Shown: piece after piece, positions 27,174-35,674 of the stretch
Layout: each line of letters begins with the position of its first letter
Position numbering within the stretch: the stretch's first letter is position 1
Assembly (NCBI GenBank): GCA_910583725.1
Contig: CAJTXZ010000002.1
Span: 1-64,000, forward strand
Direction of reading: 5' to 3'
DNA from: an uncultured Vampirovibrio sp.
GTDB taxonomy: Bacteria > Cyanobacteriota > Vampirovibrionia > Gastranaerophilales > Gastranaerophilaceae
DNA length: 64,000 nucleotides
Program-made: the position numbers and the translations under genes
Notes under the pieces: model-generated
Told to the model about the DNA's origin: nothing
The model's input: only the letters and a program-made list of their open reading frames with translations
The model's database searches: none

Positions 27174-27581
27174 ATGGATGATGGGATATTTGGTCAAAAT
27201 GGCGCAATGCCAATACATATCGCAGGTTCAGGCTCAGGATTTCAGTCCTTAATAGATGATTCCAAGGAAAGAAGGATTTCGCTTGACATTGAATTTGAAA
27301 TGTATAGCCCGTCAACCTACGTATTTCTGGTTTCCGACGATTCTTTAGCAAACCTTGGAATCTTTGAGGGGGATTCTGTAATTGTTAAAAAAACCACGGA
27401 TGCGGGGGATGGAGACATAGTAATGGCAGCGGTTGACGGCAATTATACCTTGAAAATTTACAGAAAGAGAAGGGGGCAAATCTACCTTGAGGCTGCAAAT
27501 GCCGCGCACAGCATAATCCTGCCCAAGGAAAGCCTTGAAATTTTTGGTGTTGCAACAGGTATTACGCGAAAGTTGAAATAG
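27174..27581 (+). CDS. umuD: UmuD-like S24 auto-peptidase
   Basis: About 135 residues, a UmuD-type subunit of an SOS translesion polymerase. The Ser-Lys dyad is visible: Ser57 in 'VSDDSLANLGIFEGDSVIVKK' and Lys94 in 'DGNYTLKIYRKR', 37 residues apart exactly as in E. coli UmuD. A plausible self-cleavage site is Ala17-Gly18 in 'HIAGSGSGF'. The usual GDSM around the nucleophile is DDSL here. I start at the ATG at 27174; a TTG at 27138 would add 12 residues. No ribosome site or clear LexA box is seen. The polymerase gene follows after 360 bases. Confidence 0.85.
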   Translation: MDDGIFGQNGAMPIHIAGSGSGFQSLIDDSKERRISLDIEFEMYSPSTYVFLVSDDSLANLGIFEGDSVIVKKTTDAGDGDIVMAAVDGNYTLKIYRKRRGQIYLEAANAAHSIILPKESLEIFGVATGITRKLK

Positions 27582-27753
27582 GCCAGCACAAAGGGTTTTC
27601 AGTTTTATATACTGCCCATATCCTACAATATCACGGTTTTTAGGGAGAAGAGCTCGTGCAAAATAAGAATTCACGCAGCTTCCACGTGAGTAGACAGCTC
27701 AAAAGCGCTCCACCAAAGCGATAAAGAGATTTTTAGAAATGTGTGTAAAATTT

Positions 27754-27762
27754 TGGTATAAT
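27754..27762 (+). promoter_or_regulatory. extended -10 box before umuC
   Basis: TGGTATAAT at 27754-27762 fits TGnTATAAT. It would allow transcription of umuC apart from umuD, with a leader of about 170 bases. No other gene was found in the 360-bp spacer. Confidence 0.45.
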
Positions 27763-27940
27763 TAAATCAGGAAAAGCTGTAAAAACAGGCTATTTTAACG
27801 GATTAATGTTATTAATACGGCTAAAATGCAGCCATATAGAGAGCTTAAGCGAAACTACTTTAGCAAAATACAGACAGACAGCTTTTTTCACGTATTTAAA
27901 AAAACTAAAACCCAAGTCCCAAAAGGCTTTAAGAAGAACT

Positions 27941-29131
27941 ATGGCAAAGATTATCCTGGTTGACTGCAATAATTTTTTTGTATCCTGCGAAGAGCTGTTT
28001 GACCCGTCTTTAAAGGGAAAGCCGGTGTGCGTTTTGAGTAATAATGACGGGTGTGTTATTGCACGCTCAAACCCGGCCAAAGACCTTGGAATTACAATGG
28101 GCATGCCCTATTTTATGGCAAAGAAAAAGTTTAAAAATGTGACTTATCTTTCCGGAAATATTTCAAGATATAGCCAGATTTCAAAGCGGATAATGCAGAA
28201 ACTGTGCGACTTTACGCCAGAAATAGAGGTTTATTCAATAGATGAGGCGTTTTTAGACATCACAGGATGTGAAAGGGTGCATAAAACCAGCTATTTTGAG
28301 CTTGCCAAAAAAATCAGGGCCGCAATAAAAAATGAAATCGGAATAGATGTTTCAATCGGGCTTGCAGCCTCAAAGACACTCGCCAAGCTTGCAAGTGAGA
28401 TTGCAAAATCGGGGCTCAGGAAAAAGCTTGATTTATCAGGGGTTTTCGAGATTAATGCGCAAAATGTTAATGAAATTTTAGAAAAAACACCGGTTAGTGA
28501 AATTTGGGGAATAGGGCGAAATCTTGAAAGAACACTGAGACGCCACAATATAAGGAGCGGCGCGGATTTTCGGGCCTTGCCGGATGATTTTTTAAAAAGA
28601 AATTTAGGAAAAATCGGGCTTGATTTAAAGGGCGAACTCCTTGGTATATCAATGAATCCGGTATCAAGTGAGGCGCAGATTCCAAAAAGTATTTCAAAAA
28701 CTGCTTCTTTTCGTGAATTTACAAGTGACAAGAGCGTTATTAAAAATGCCCTAAACTACCATGCCCACAGGGTTTGCACCAAATTAAGATATTTTGGTTT
28801 AACAGCAAAAATGCTTACTGTTATGCTTAGAACCAAGGATTTTCGGGTGATTACAAACAAGGTGCAGCTGGATGAGCCCGTGGATAGTGAGTTTGAGATA
28901 AATCAGAAAATTTATAAACTTTTTGATGAAATTTATGTGCCTGAAATTATTTACAGGTCTGCCGGGGTGATTTTATCTAAGGTGGAGATGCGAAAAGAGG
29001 CGCAGTTGTGCCTTTTTGACGCTGAAAAAAGGATAAAATCAAAAAATTTATCAAAGGCGTGGGATAATATTGAGAGAAAATACGGTTTTGGAAGCCTGAA
29101 AATGGGCGCCATCAGGGAAAAGGAGGTGTAA
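27941..29131 (+). CDS. umuC: UmuC-type Y-family DNA polymerase
   Basis: A 396-residue translesion polymerase. The palm motifs are 'AKIILVDCNNFFVSCEELFDP' shortened here to its core 'VDCNNFFVSCEE' (first Asp), 'LSNNDGCVIARS' and 'EVYSIDEAFLDITG' (Asp-Glu). The HhH fingers 'SEIWGIGRNLERTLRRHNI' and the little-finger domain follow; the C-terminus has 'AQLCLFDAEKR', resembling a beta-clamp-binding QLxLF motif. The ATG at 27941 puts the first palm strand at the N-terminus; upstream in-frame codons to 27806 have no support. With the UmuD-like gene it forms a Pol V-type pair. Confidence 0.93.
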   Translation: MAKIILVDCNNFFVSCEELFDPSLKGKPVCVLSNNDGCVIARSNPAKDLGITMGMPYFMAKKKFKNVTYLSGNISRYSQISKRIMQKLCDFTPEIEVYSIDEAFLDITGCERVHKTSYFELAKKIRAAIKNEIGIDVSIGLAASKTLAKLASEIAKSGLRKKLDLSGVFEINAQNVNEILEKTPVSEIWGIGRNLERTLRRHNIRSGADFRALPDDFLKRNLGKIGLDLKGELLGISMNPVSSEAQIPKSISKTASFREFTSDKSVIKNALNYHAHRVCTKLRYFGLTAKMLTVMLRTKDFRVITNKVQLDEPVDSEFEINQKIYKLFDEIYVPEIIYRSAGVILSKVEMRKEAQLCLFDAEKRIKSKNLSKAWDNIERKYGFGSLKMGAIREKEV

Positions 29132-29163
29132 CAGGATTTATCTTTACGGCTAAAATCCTTTAT

Positions 29164-29376
29164 TTACGGGGTTTCCTCATCCGGGATATACTCAAAAATA
29201 TCGTCAATACTGCATTCCAGGGCCCAACAGATTTTGCTCAAAGTTGCAAATTTCAATACTTTGGCTTTATCATGATAGAGTTCATAGATGACACTCCTGG
29301 AAACACCCGCCATACGGGCTAATTCGGCCATTTTTATCCTTTTTCTGCCCATTATTTCTGAAAGTTTGTTCAAAAT
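29164..29376 (-). CDS. Cro/C1-type HTH regulator (small)
   Basis: About 70 residues from the ATG at 29376: 'MILNKLSEIMGRKRIKMAEL', then a Xre helix-turn-helix 'LARMAGVSRSVIYELYHDK' and 'LSKICWALECSIDDIFEYIP', the normal ending of short Cro-like repressors. The open frame extends further upstream to 29436, but that part has no resemblance to the family. It faces away from the small gene at 29482, so it could control it, or itself. It lies tail-to-tail with umuC. Confidence 0.82.
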   Translation of the reverse strand: MLNKLSEIMGRKRIKMAELARMAGVSRSVIYELYHDKAKVLKFATLSKICWALECSIDDIFEYIPDEETP

Positions 29377-29481
29377 CATAGTGACAATATAGCATTTTGT
29401 ATTATTTCTCGACATATTGCAGAAATTAGAGTACAATTCTACCTATACTTTAAGCATATTATTAACATTTTTAACAAAACA

Positions 29482-29706
29482 ATGGCGGAAAAGATTACGG
29501 ATATTAATATTTTCTTTGACAAATTGATTCAAAGAAGGCTTGATATAATGGATGAAAAGCTGAAAATGGCTTATAGAGCGCTTTTTGAGACACAGAGAGA
29601 AGAAAAATTTTTGCGACATCTTCTTATTCTAAAAGAAAAAGAGATTTCACAAAAAAAATTAAGAAAAAAACAGCGTAATGCGTGCAAAAAATGGCAAGTA
29701 GAATAA
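29482..29706 (+). CDS. small charged coiled-coil-like protein (uncertain)
   Basis: A 74-codon frame starting 'MAEKITDINIFFDKLIQRRL' and ending in very basic sequence 'QKKLRKKQRNACKKWQVE'. It would be one long helix with many Lys and Arg and could bind nucleic acid. It is divergent from the Cro-like regulator with 105 bases between the starts, a common arrangement for a regulator and its target. There is no clear ribosome site, and the AT-rich composition makes a chance frame possible. Confidence 0.4.
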   Translation: MAEKITDINIFFDKLIQRRLDIMDEKLKMAYRALFETQREEKFLRHLLILKEKEISQKKLRKKQRNACKKWQVE

Positions 29707-30347
29707 AGGGCTTTTGTAAATTTTATCAAAACATAACAGGGTAAATAGATTGTGCCATAAGGCTTTAATACCATTTTCACAGAAAGAAGGCCTAACAGCA
29801 ATGCTTTGAGGCAAATTAAAAAAATGCCCAAGGAAAAATGTATGTTTTGCCGGGTGCAAAATGCTTAATATCAGGGGTTTTAGAGTTTTTGCACGCTTAA
29901 AAAGCAAGAAAGACGGGTGTTTATCATATATCAATGCAATAAAAATCAAAAATACAGCATAAATGGCTTTATGGAGAGGTTTTTAGAAAAATAAAAAGGC
30001 TATAAAGCGCGCCAGCAGAGAATTATAACGTACTAAAGTCTTTAAAAACACGGTATTTTAGATATTTTTTTTATCAGGCCGGCAGAAAATGGCTTTGTTT
30101 GCGCGTTTCAGCTGGTTTATTGATATAAAAGCCTGTTATAACAAGGAAAATTATTTCCGGGGGCAGGTGAATTGCTGCACTTATCGGTGTTTCACGAAGA
30201 TTATCCACTGAAAAACAAGCTATATGCCGCAATTAGGATATCCAATCGACATAAAAGCTTGTTATACAAGGGTTTTCACATAACAAAATCTTGAAAATGA
30301 CTGCAAGAGTATGATTACAAGGGGTATTATCCGTGAAGTGTGCGGAT
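29707..30347. other. intergenic region without recognised features
   Basis: About 640 bases between convergent genes. Minus-strand frames at 29571-29949 have no ribosome site or family resemblance. I see no strong hairpin, repeat or RNA gene. Confidence 0.5.
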
Positions 30348-31625
30348 TTAATGGCTGTGGGCAATTTTTTGGCGTTCAATTTCATTATGAAGCATATTTT
30401 TTGCAAAATTTAATTGAGAATCATTATTATTTTTCCAATCATCTTTTGTAATTTCAACAAGATAATTTGGCTCGATACCTTTTTTGTCAATGTCGCTGCC
30501 ATTCGGGGTTAAATATCTTGCGATGGTGAGGTTCATACCCATATGGTTTGGCATGGCGTAAACCTTTTGTACGACACCTTTTCCATAGGTTTTTGTGCCC
30601 ACAATCAAGGCTCTTTCGTTGTCTTTTAGGGCGGCGGAAACAATTTCGCTGGCACTTGCAGATTCACCGTCAACAAGGACAATAAGCGGCTTATCGTAGA
30701 CGTAGTCTTTTTCTTCGGCACTGTAAGAGCTGTCAAATCCGCCCCTGCCAATGATTTTTACGATATCGCCCTTTTCAAGGAACATATTTGCAACAAAGAG
30801 GGCATTTTGAAAAAGACCGCCCGTATTGCCCCTTAAATCAAGAATTAGGGCGTTTGTGTCCTTTACTTTATTAAGCGCATCAATAAATTCGACCGGAGTA
30901 TCAGAGCTTATAAAGCTTACAATCCTGATATAGCCTATTTCTTTGTCTAAAATTTCACTTTCAACAGTTTTTATTTTTATTTCTGCGCGTTTGATTTTTT
31001 TAGTTAGTTTTTTATTGTCCCTTAAAATTTCAAGGTCTACAAAACTGTTCAGAGAGCCTTTTATAGAGCTTGCAGCCTGAAAAATGCCGTCGCCTTTTAT
31101 ATCTTTACCGTTTATTTTTAAAATCATATCACCGGGCTTTAGGCCGCCAATATCAGCAGGGGCGCCTTTTATGACGTTTATTATATAAATTTTTCCTGAC
31201 AATGAGGCGATATTTATGCCTATGCCATAAATTTTTGAGTCTATAGAATTATTTTGTTCCTGAAATTCATTTCGGCTCAAAAACCTTGAATAAGGGTCAT
31301 CAAGGCTTGCAAGCATTGAATTTATTGCAACATAGGCGTCTTCTTCTGTTTCAATTTTGCTTGCATAGCGCTTTTTCCAGCGGTTCCAGTTTTGCTCGTT
31401 TAAATTATTATCCCAATAGCTGGTTTTTACTAAAGACCAGGTTTCAAGGAATAATTCTTTTGGCTTTAAAATTGTATTTTGAGCCTTTTCTTCATCAAAA
31501 TCTTTAAGGAGCATTGGTGCAAAATGCCCACTGTCAGAGATTTTCGGGTTTGAAAAATAAGCAAGCGAAAAAAGAACCAAAAGGCACAAAGTAACAAGCG
31601 CAAACTGTTTTAATTTATATTTCAT
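30348..31625 (-). CDS. ctpA: S41 carboxyl-terminal processing protease
   Basis: A 425-residue protease exported or anchored by the N-terminal segment 'FALVTLCLLVLFSLAYFS'. The PDZ domain is at about residues 105-185 ('DSKIYGIGINIASLSGKIYI', 'GGLKPGDMILKINGKDIKGDG'). The S41 catalytic region has 'LILDLRGNTGGLFQNALFVA', the nucleophile Ser in 'VDGESASASEIVSAALKDN' and the Lys in 'GTKTYGKGVVQKV'. It trims C-termini of secreted or membrane proteins in the periplasm. It follows a response regulator gene by 22 bases on the same strand, so it may be under the same control. Confidence 0.94.
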   Translation of the reverse strand: MKYKLKQFALVTLCLLVLFSLAYFSNPKISDSGHFAPMLLKDFDEEKAQNTILKPKELFLETWSLVKTSYWDNNLNEQNWNRWKKRYASKIETEEDAYVAINSMLASLDDPYSRFLSRNEFQEQNNSIDSKIYGIGINIASLSGKIYIINVIKGAPADIGGLKPGDMILKINGKDIKGDGIFQAASSIKGSLNSFVDLEILRDNKKLTKKIKRAEIKIKTVESEILDKEIGYIRIVSFISSDTPVEFIDALNKVKDTNALILDLRGNTGGLFQNALFVANMFLEKGDIVKIIGRGGFDSSYSAEEKDYVYDKPLIVLVDGESASASEIVSAALKDNERALIVGTKTYGKGVVQKVYAMPNHMGMNLTIARYLTPNGSDIDKKGIEPNYLVEITKDDWKNNNDSQLNFAKNMLHNEIERQKIAHSH

Positions 31626-31646
31626 TTTCTTTAATCTTCATAAAAA

Positions 31647-32369
31647 TTACGGCATTTTAAGTTTAATGCCATCCGGCACTAAGCGATAGCCGCCGCCGTA
31701 TATAGTTTCAATGTATTTATTTTTTTCAGTTGAAATTTTATCAAGTTTTGACCTCAGGTGTCTAATGTGCACCCTGATTGTATCCACATCCTCATTATCA
31801 GAATAGCCCCAAACCTCCTTTAGAAGCTGCTTTGAGGATACCATAGAATTATTGTGCTGCATTAAAACATTCAGGATGTCAAATTCTATCGGGGTTAATT
31901 TTGTTTCTTTGTTAAGAATTTTAACGGTGTAACTTTCAGGGATGAGAGTGATGTCGCCAAGGCTTAAAACCTCTTTATATCTAAGGGATTCAGGGGTTTG
32001 GCGGCTTCTGTTTAAAAGGGCTAAGACCCTTGCCTTTAATTCCTCAATTTCAAAGGGTTTTGTTAAATAGTCATCCACGCCTGAATTAAAGCCCTTGAGC
32101 TTATCGTCCAATTCCCCGAGGGCTGTGAGCATAATAATCGGGATGTCTTTTGTGGTCTCGTTTTGGCGCACTTTTAGGGCGATAGAATAGCCGTCGATTT
32201 CAGGCATCATCACATCAAGTATTATTAAATCAGGCATTTCCTGCTTTATCATCTGAAAGCCTTTAACCGCATCAGAAGAGGCTTTGCAGATATATCCCGT
32301 CAATTCAAGATTAACCTTTATTAATTCTAAGATTGCAATGTCATCGTCTAAGACAAATATTTTATTCAT
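31647..32369 (-). CDS. OmpR/PhoB-family response regulator
   Basis: A 240-residue two-component regulator. The receiver domain has the acidic pair in 'KIFVLDDDIAILELIK', the phospho-acceptor Asp in 'DLIILDVMMPEIDGYSIAL', the switch Thr in 'IIMLTALGE' and the Lys in 'DDYLTKPFEIEEL'. A winged-helix output domain follows (residues 140-235) with 'LTPIEFDILNVLMQHNNSMV' and 'DTIRVHIRHLRSKLDKIS' ending 'GGGYRLVPD'. It resembles cyanobacterial RpaA/RpaB, but I cannot assign it. No histidine kinase gene is nearby. ctpA lies 22 bases downstream. Confidence 0.94.
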   Translation of the reverse strand: MNKIFVLDDDIAILELIKVNLELTGYICKASSDAVKGFQMIKQEMPDLIILDVMMPEIDGYSIALKVRQNETTKDIPIIMLTALGELDDKLKGFNSGVDDYLTKPFEIEELKARVLALLNRSRQTPESLRYKEVLSLGDITLIPESYTVKILNKETKLTPIEFDILNVLMQHNNSMVSSKQLLKEVWGYSDNEDVDTIRVHIRHLRSKLDKISTEKNKYIETIYGGGYRLVPDGIKLKMP

Positions 32370-32534
32370 ACAAAAATTTTATAACAAAAATTTACTCCGG
32401 AAAAAGTAAGGAAGGCTAATGTTAAAAAATATTAATTAATATTAAAACAAAATTAGCAATTTTTGACTCTTTAATGTTTTTTGCATATAGTGTATAATGT
32501 CTAAAAAATTTGATGTAGTAATAGTGATTTTTTT

Positions 32535-32558
32535 AGGAGGACTATGAATTGGCGATAA
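32535..32558 (+). promoter_or_regulatory. strong ribosome site with overlapping mini-ORF at the speD start
   Basis: AGGAGG (32535-32540) lies eight bases before the TTG start of speD at 32549. An ATG at 32544 in another frame opens a five-codon frame (ATG AAT TGG CGA TAA) that covers the TTG. Its spacing to AGGAGG is only three bases. The arrangement fixes the TTG as start and may reduce or couple initiation. Confidence 0.6.
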
Positions 32559-33001
32559 CAACACCTTTTGGACTAAGCGATGATTTTAAAGTTAACCACT
32601 CTAAGTATTTAGGACGTCATGTACTGGCTGAATTTTTTGAATGTGACCCCAATGTTTTAAACAACCCCACATTGGTTGAAAAATATATGATAGAAGCAGC
32701 GCTTGAGTGCGGGGCTACTGTTGTACAAAAATGTTTTCACCAGTTTAATCCGCATGGAGTATCGGGCGTTGTAATTATATCGGAAAGCCACCTTGCAATC
32801 CATACCTGGCCAGAGCTTGGCTATGCTGCGGTTGATTTATTTACATGCGGCGAACAGTGTGACCCTAAAGTTGCTTATGAGTTTTTAAAAGAACGTTTTA
32901 ATTCAAAAGATGCTTCTTATTCCCAATTAAACAGAGGAATTCTTGATGATAAGAATTTATCTGTTGAGCATACTCCTTTTTATGTGAGCACACAAGGGTA
33001 A
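32549..33001 (+). CDS. speD: S-adenosylmethionine decarboxylase proenzyme
   Basis: A 150-residue pyruvoyl enzyme that makes decarboxylated SAM for spermidine synthesis. The self-cleavage site is before Ser in 'VVIISESHLAIHTWPELGYA', and the catalytic His and Cys lie in 'AIHTWPE' and 'VDLFTCGEQCDP'. This is the short prokaryotic class, normally about 120-140 residues. Translation starts with TTG, placed by a perfect ribosome site; the nearby ATG is out of frame. Promoter: TATAAT at 32493-32498 with TTTAAT 17 bases upstream. A terminator at 33060 ends the gene. The spermidine synthase gene is not in the window. Confidence 0.95.
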   Translation: MAITTPFGLSDDFKVNHSKYLGRHVLAEFFECDPNVLNNPTLVEKYMIEAALECGATVVQKCFHQFNPHGVSGVVIISESHLAIHTWPELGYAAVDLFTCGEQCDPKVAYEFLKERFNSKDASYSQLNRGILDDKNLSVEHTPFYVSTQG

Positions 33002-33059
33002 AATCTTTGCCTTGACTGAATTATAATGAAAGGCAAGTGCTTAAAATATTTTAACGATT

Positions 33060-33100
33060 AAATGCTGCTTGTATCATATTGATATAGCGGCATTTTTAGA
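33060..33100 (+). terminator. speD terminator
   Basis: AAATGCTGCT (33060-33069) pairs with AGCGGCATTT (33086-33095; one G-T pair), followed by TT. A promoter-like TTGATA (33079-33084), 16 bp, TATAAT (33101-33106) overlaps it and points into the 240-bp spacer before rimI, where I see no gene. Confidence 0.7.
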
Positions 33101-33311
33101 TATAATGCTTTTTTATACATAGGGACTGGAATAAAAAGAAAACATTTAATGGGCAAGTGTAAATTTTATATAATTGTCTAAAATAAATAGCATTTTACAA
33201 GGGGTTTTTAAGTAAAGCATGCCTTTGCCTTTTGTGTGCATAGAGGCTTTCATTATAAGGAATAAAAAAATTAAATAATCAGGGCAATTGCATATATTTG
33301 TCAAAAGTTTT

Positions 33312-33340
33312 TTGTGAATAAGGCATTTGTATGCTAAGAT
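33312..33340 (+). promoter_or_regulatory. promoter of rimI-bioY, predicts leaderless mRNA
   Basis: TTGTGA (33312-33317), 17 bp, TAAGAT (33335-33340) with TG two bases before it. The ATG at 33347 is only six bases downstream of the -10 box, so the transcript should begin at or next to the start codon. Confidence 0.6.
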
Positions 33341-33346
33341 TTTGCT

Positions 33347-33862
33347 ATGCCTATGTTAAAAATTGAAAAGATGCAGTTATATCATCTTGATAATATTATG
33401 GAAATAGAGTCAAAATGCTACGGAGAGCACCACTGGGCGCGCGATTCCTTTGTGAATGAAATCAACAATGCAATTTCAGAGTATCTTTGTGCCGTGAATG
33501 AAACAAACAGGTGCCTCGGGTATCTTGGAATGTGGAAAATTATAGATGAGGCGCACGTTACAAACCTTGCGGTACATCCTGATTTTCAAAGGCAAGGGGT
33601 GGCACATTTTTTAATTGTAAATTCAATTGAAAAATGTTACGAAGAAAAGATTAAATATATTACACTCGAAGTGAGAGCCTCTAATGAAAAGGCTAAGAGG
33701 ATTTATGAGAAATTCGGCTTTAAATCTTTAGGGGTGAGGAAAAAATATTATCAGGACAACAATGAAGATGCTATCATTATGTGGACTGAAAATATTTTCA
33801 GCGAAGGCTACAAAAAGCTTTTCAATAAGAATAAAGAATATTTAAAAGAAATATTAAGATGA
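33347..33862 (+). CDS. rimI: GNAT acetyltransferase, RimI-like
   Basis: A 171-residue N-acetyltransferase. The GNAT acetyl-CoA site is in 'VTNLAVHPDFQRQGVAHFLI' (R/QxxGxA type), followed by 'YITLEVRASNEKAKRIYEKF' and 'GFKSLGVRKKYYQDNNEDAI', which match RimI, the enzyme that acetylates the N-terminus of ribosomal protein S18. It is slightly longer than E. coli RimI at its C-terminal end. No ribosome site is present; a promoter ends six bases before the ATG. The stop codon overlaps the bioY start (ATGA). tsaD, another gene often near rimI, lies 2 kb away on the other strand. Confidence 0.87.
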   Translation: MPMLKIEKMQLYHLDNIMEIESKCYGEHHWARDSFVNEINNAISEYLCAVNETNRCLGYLGMWKIIDEAHVTNLAVHPDFQRQGVAHFLIVNSIEKCYEEKIKYITLEVRASNEKAKRIYEKFGFKSLGVRKKYYQDNNEDAIIMWTENIFSEGYKKLFNKNKEYLKEILR

Positions 33863-34599
33863 ATAAAAGGATAAGGAGTGAATTTGAAGAAATAATATAC
33901 AGGGGCGAAAGGACGCCATTCAGCCTTGGCAGCCTTGCTGTTGTATGTTTATGCCTTTTACTTTTAATTGTTGCAACATTTACACAGCTAAACCTTGTAC
34001 ATTATTGGCCGGGAAACAACCCAGAAGCGGTTTTTGGCCTGGGTACAAAACAATATCTTTACATTCCGCAGATTCCTATGGTTTTATTTATCGCGGCAAT
34101 TCTCGGGGTGAGGTTTGGCATATTTGTAATTATTTTATATCTTATTATGGGCTTTTTTATGTGGCCTGTTTTTGCGCTTGGCGGGGGGCTTGGGTATGTT
34201 AAAAGTTATTTTTTCGGGTATATTTTAGGATATTTCTTTGCGATAGTTTTTGCAAGCAAGGTATTATATTATGACAAATTTTCCTTTAAAAGCATTGTCT
34301 ATGCCTCATTAATAGGGGTTTTGTCAATTCATTTCTGCGGAATTTTGTACACAGGAATTTTGGGAATTTTTCATCTTGTAAACTTCGGGTTTATAAAGGA
34401 AGCGCTTTCAACCTTAAGCGGGGATAAAATTATTTATGACATTGCTTTTTCGTTTATTTTTATTTTGCTATCAAGGCCTATAAAGTCATTCCTGTGGCTT
34501 GCAATGAAGAATTATTCAAGGCCGAAGCGCGACGCCAGAACAACATATGAGGCCAGGCAGATGAGAAAGATGGAAAAGGAAAAGCCTATAGCAGAATAG
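33859..34599 (+). CDS. bioY: BioY-like biotin transporter component
   Basis: A 246-residue membrane protein with about six hydrophobic segments. The family signature is in 'YIPQIPMVLFIAAILGVRFG' and 'PVFALGGGLGYVKSYFFGYI', and in 'HFCGILYTGILG'. BioY is the substrate-binding S component for biotin, alone or with an ECF module; no ECF ATPase genes are nearby. A longer N-terminal cytoplasmic tail (residues 1-22) and a basic C-terminal tail (residues 215-246) are beyond the usual core length of about 190. It overlaps rimI by four bases, so the two are translated together. Confidence 0.85.
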   Translation: MNKRIRSEFEEIIYRGERTPFSLGSLAVVCLCLLLLIVATFTQLNLVHYWPGNNPEAVFGLGTKQYLYIPQIPMVLFIAAILGVRFGIFVIILYLIMGFFMWPVFALGGGLGYVKSYFFGYILGYFFAIVFASKVLYYDKFSFKSIVYASLIGVLSIHFCGILYTGILGIFHLVNFGFIKEALSTLSGDKIIYDIAFSFIFILLSRPIKSFLWLAMKNYSRPKRDARTTYEARQMRKMEKEKPIAE

Positions 34600-34671
34600 C
34601 TTTTGCAAAATAACGCATACAGGCAGATGTCAGTTTATTATTTATAAAAAACACAGGGCAGAGGATATCGT

Positions 34672-35565
34672 TTGATTAAAAAAATATTATTTTATGTAGC
34701 GCTTGCACTTTTATTATGGATATTTTACACGCAAAACGAGCACCATGGGCGGATTTTCTCTTGGGCGAAATATGATATAGAATGCGGGAGGTTTTTTAAA
34801 TCAGGGGATTATAAAAATGCTGCAGGGTGCTATAAAAAAGCAATTAAAGAACACAATGAAAGCCCTAAATTTCGCTATTTTTTAGCAAGTGCTATGTATT
34901 TTAATAAGGAATACCCCGGGGCAGTTTATCATTCTACTTATATAATCGGCAAATTAAAGTCATTAAATTATGCGCTTCGTGCAAATCAAATTTATGAGGC
35001 TTCAAACAAATTATTTAAGGAAACAAAAAAGCCTGATGATTATATGCATTTATTAAACAGTATTACTTTTTGGGATAAGAAAATGCCTCTTAGGGTGTGG
35101 ATTCAGCCGTCTAATCTAAATATTGACCTAAGGTATACATTATCTGCCTGGCAAAAGGCGCTTGAGCCCTTGATAACATTTGAATTAACCCTAAATAAGT
35201 ATGATGCTGATATTACGGTAAATTTTGTCGACAGCAGGCAAATGCTTAAACTCTGTAATAAAAATAGTAAAGAGGGTAGCGGCAAGGCTAGCGATATCAT
35301 AGCAGGATGTACGCTATTAGAGTATAAGGGACCGATTATTACAAGGGCAAATATTTACCTTGATTATTTTGACAAGAGAAACAGCAGATTTACAAACGGG
35401 ATAATTTATTCTGTTTTAATGCACGAGATGGGCCATGCGATAGGCATAAACGGGCACAGCGACAGCAAGTACGATGTTATGTATCCGTATAGTAATGATT
35501 ATAATTATATTAGAAGACCATCGATAAGAGATATAAACACAGCAGGAAGGCTGTATTTAAGGTAA
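34672..35565 (+). CDS. membrane-anchored TPR protein with matrixin-like metalloprotease domain
   Basis: A 297-residue protein. Residues 3-20 'KKILFYVALALLLWIFY' form a membrane anchor or signal. Residues 30-130 hold two TPR-like repeats ('YDIECGRFFKSGDYKNAAGC', 'FRYFLASAMYFNKEYPGAVY'). The C-terminal part is a metzincin: zinc site 'MHEMGHAIGINGHSD' (HExGHxxGxxGH) and the Met-turn 'KYDVMYPYSNDY'. It would cut proteins outside the cytoplasm. Translation starts with TTG at 34672, eight bases after GAGG. The unit follows bioY by 72 bases. The combination of TPR with such a short M10-type domain is uncommon in my experience. Confidence 0.85.
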   Translation: MIKKILFYVALALLLWIFYTQNEHHGRIFSWAKYDIECGRFFKSGDYKNAAGCYKKAIKEHNESPKFRYFLASAMYFNKEYPGAVYHSTYIIGKLKSLNYALRANQIYEASNKLFKETKKPDDYMHLLNSITFWDKKMPLRVWIQPSNLNIDLRYTLSAWQKALEPLITFELTLNKYDADITVNFVDSRQMLKLCNKNSKEGSGKASDIIAGCTLLEYKGPIITRANIYLDYFDKRNSRFTNGIIYSVLMHEMGHAIGINGHSDSKYDVMYPYSNDYNYIRRPSIRDINTAGRLYLR

Positions 35566-35674
35566 GTGGCCGTTTTTAACGGTGCCTTGCTTTAGGTATT
35601 TAGGGTTAGTTTAAAGGTTTGTTTGAACATTGCCTTGGATATATGGGCTCTAAACTTGTTTTTTTAAAAGAGTT

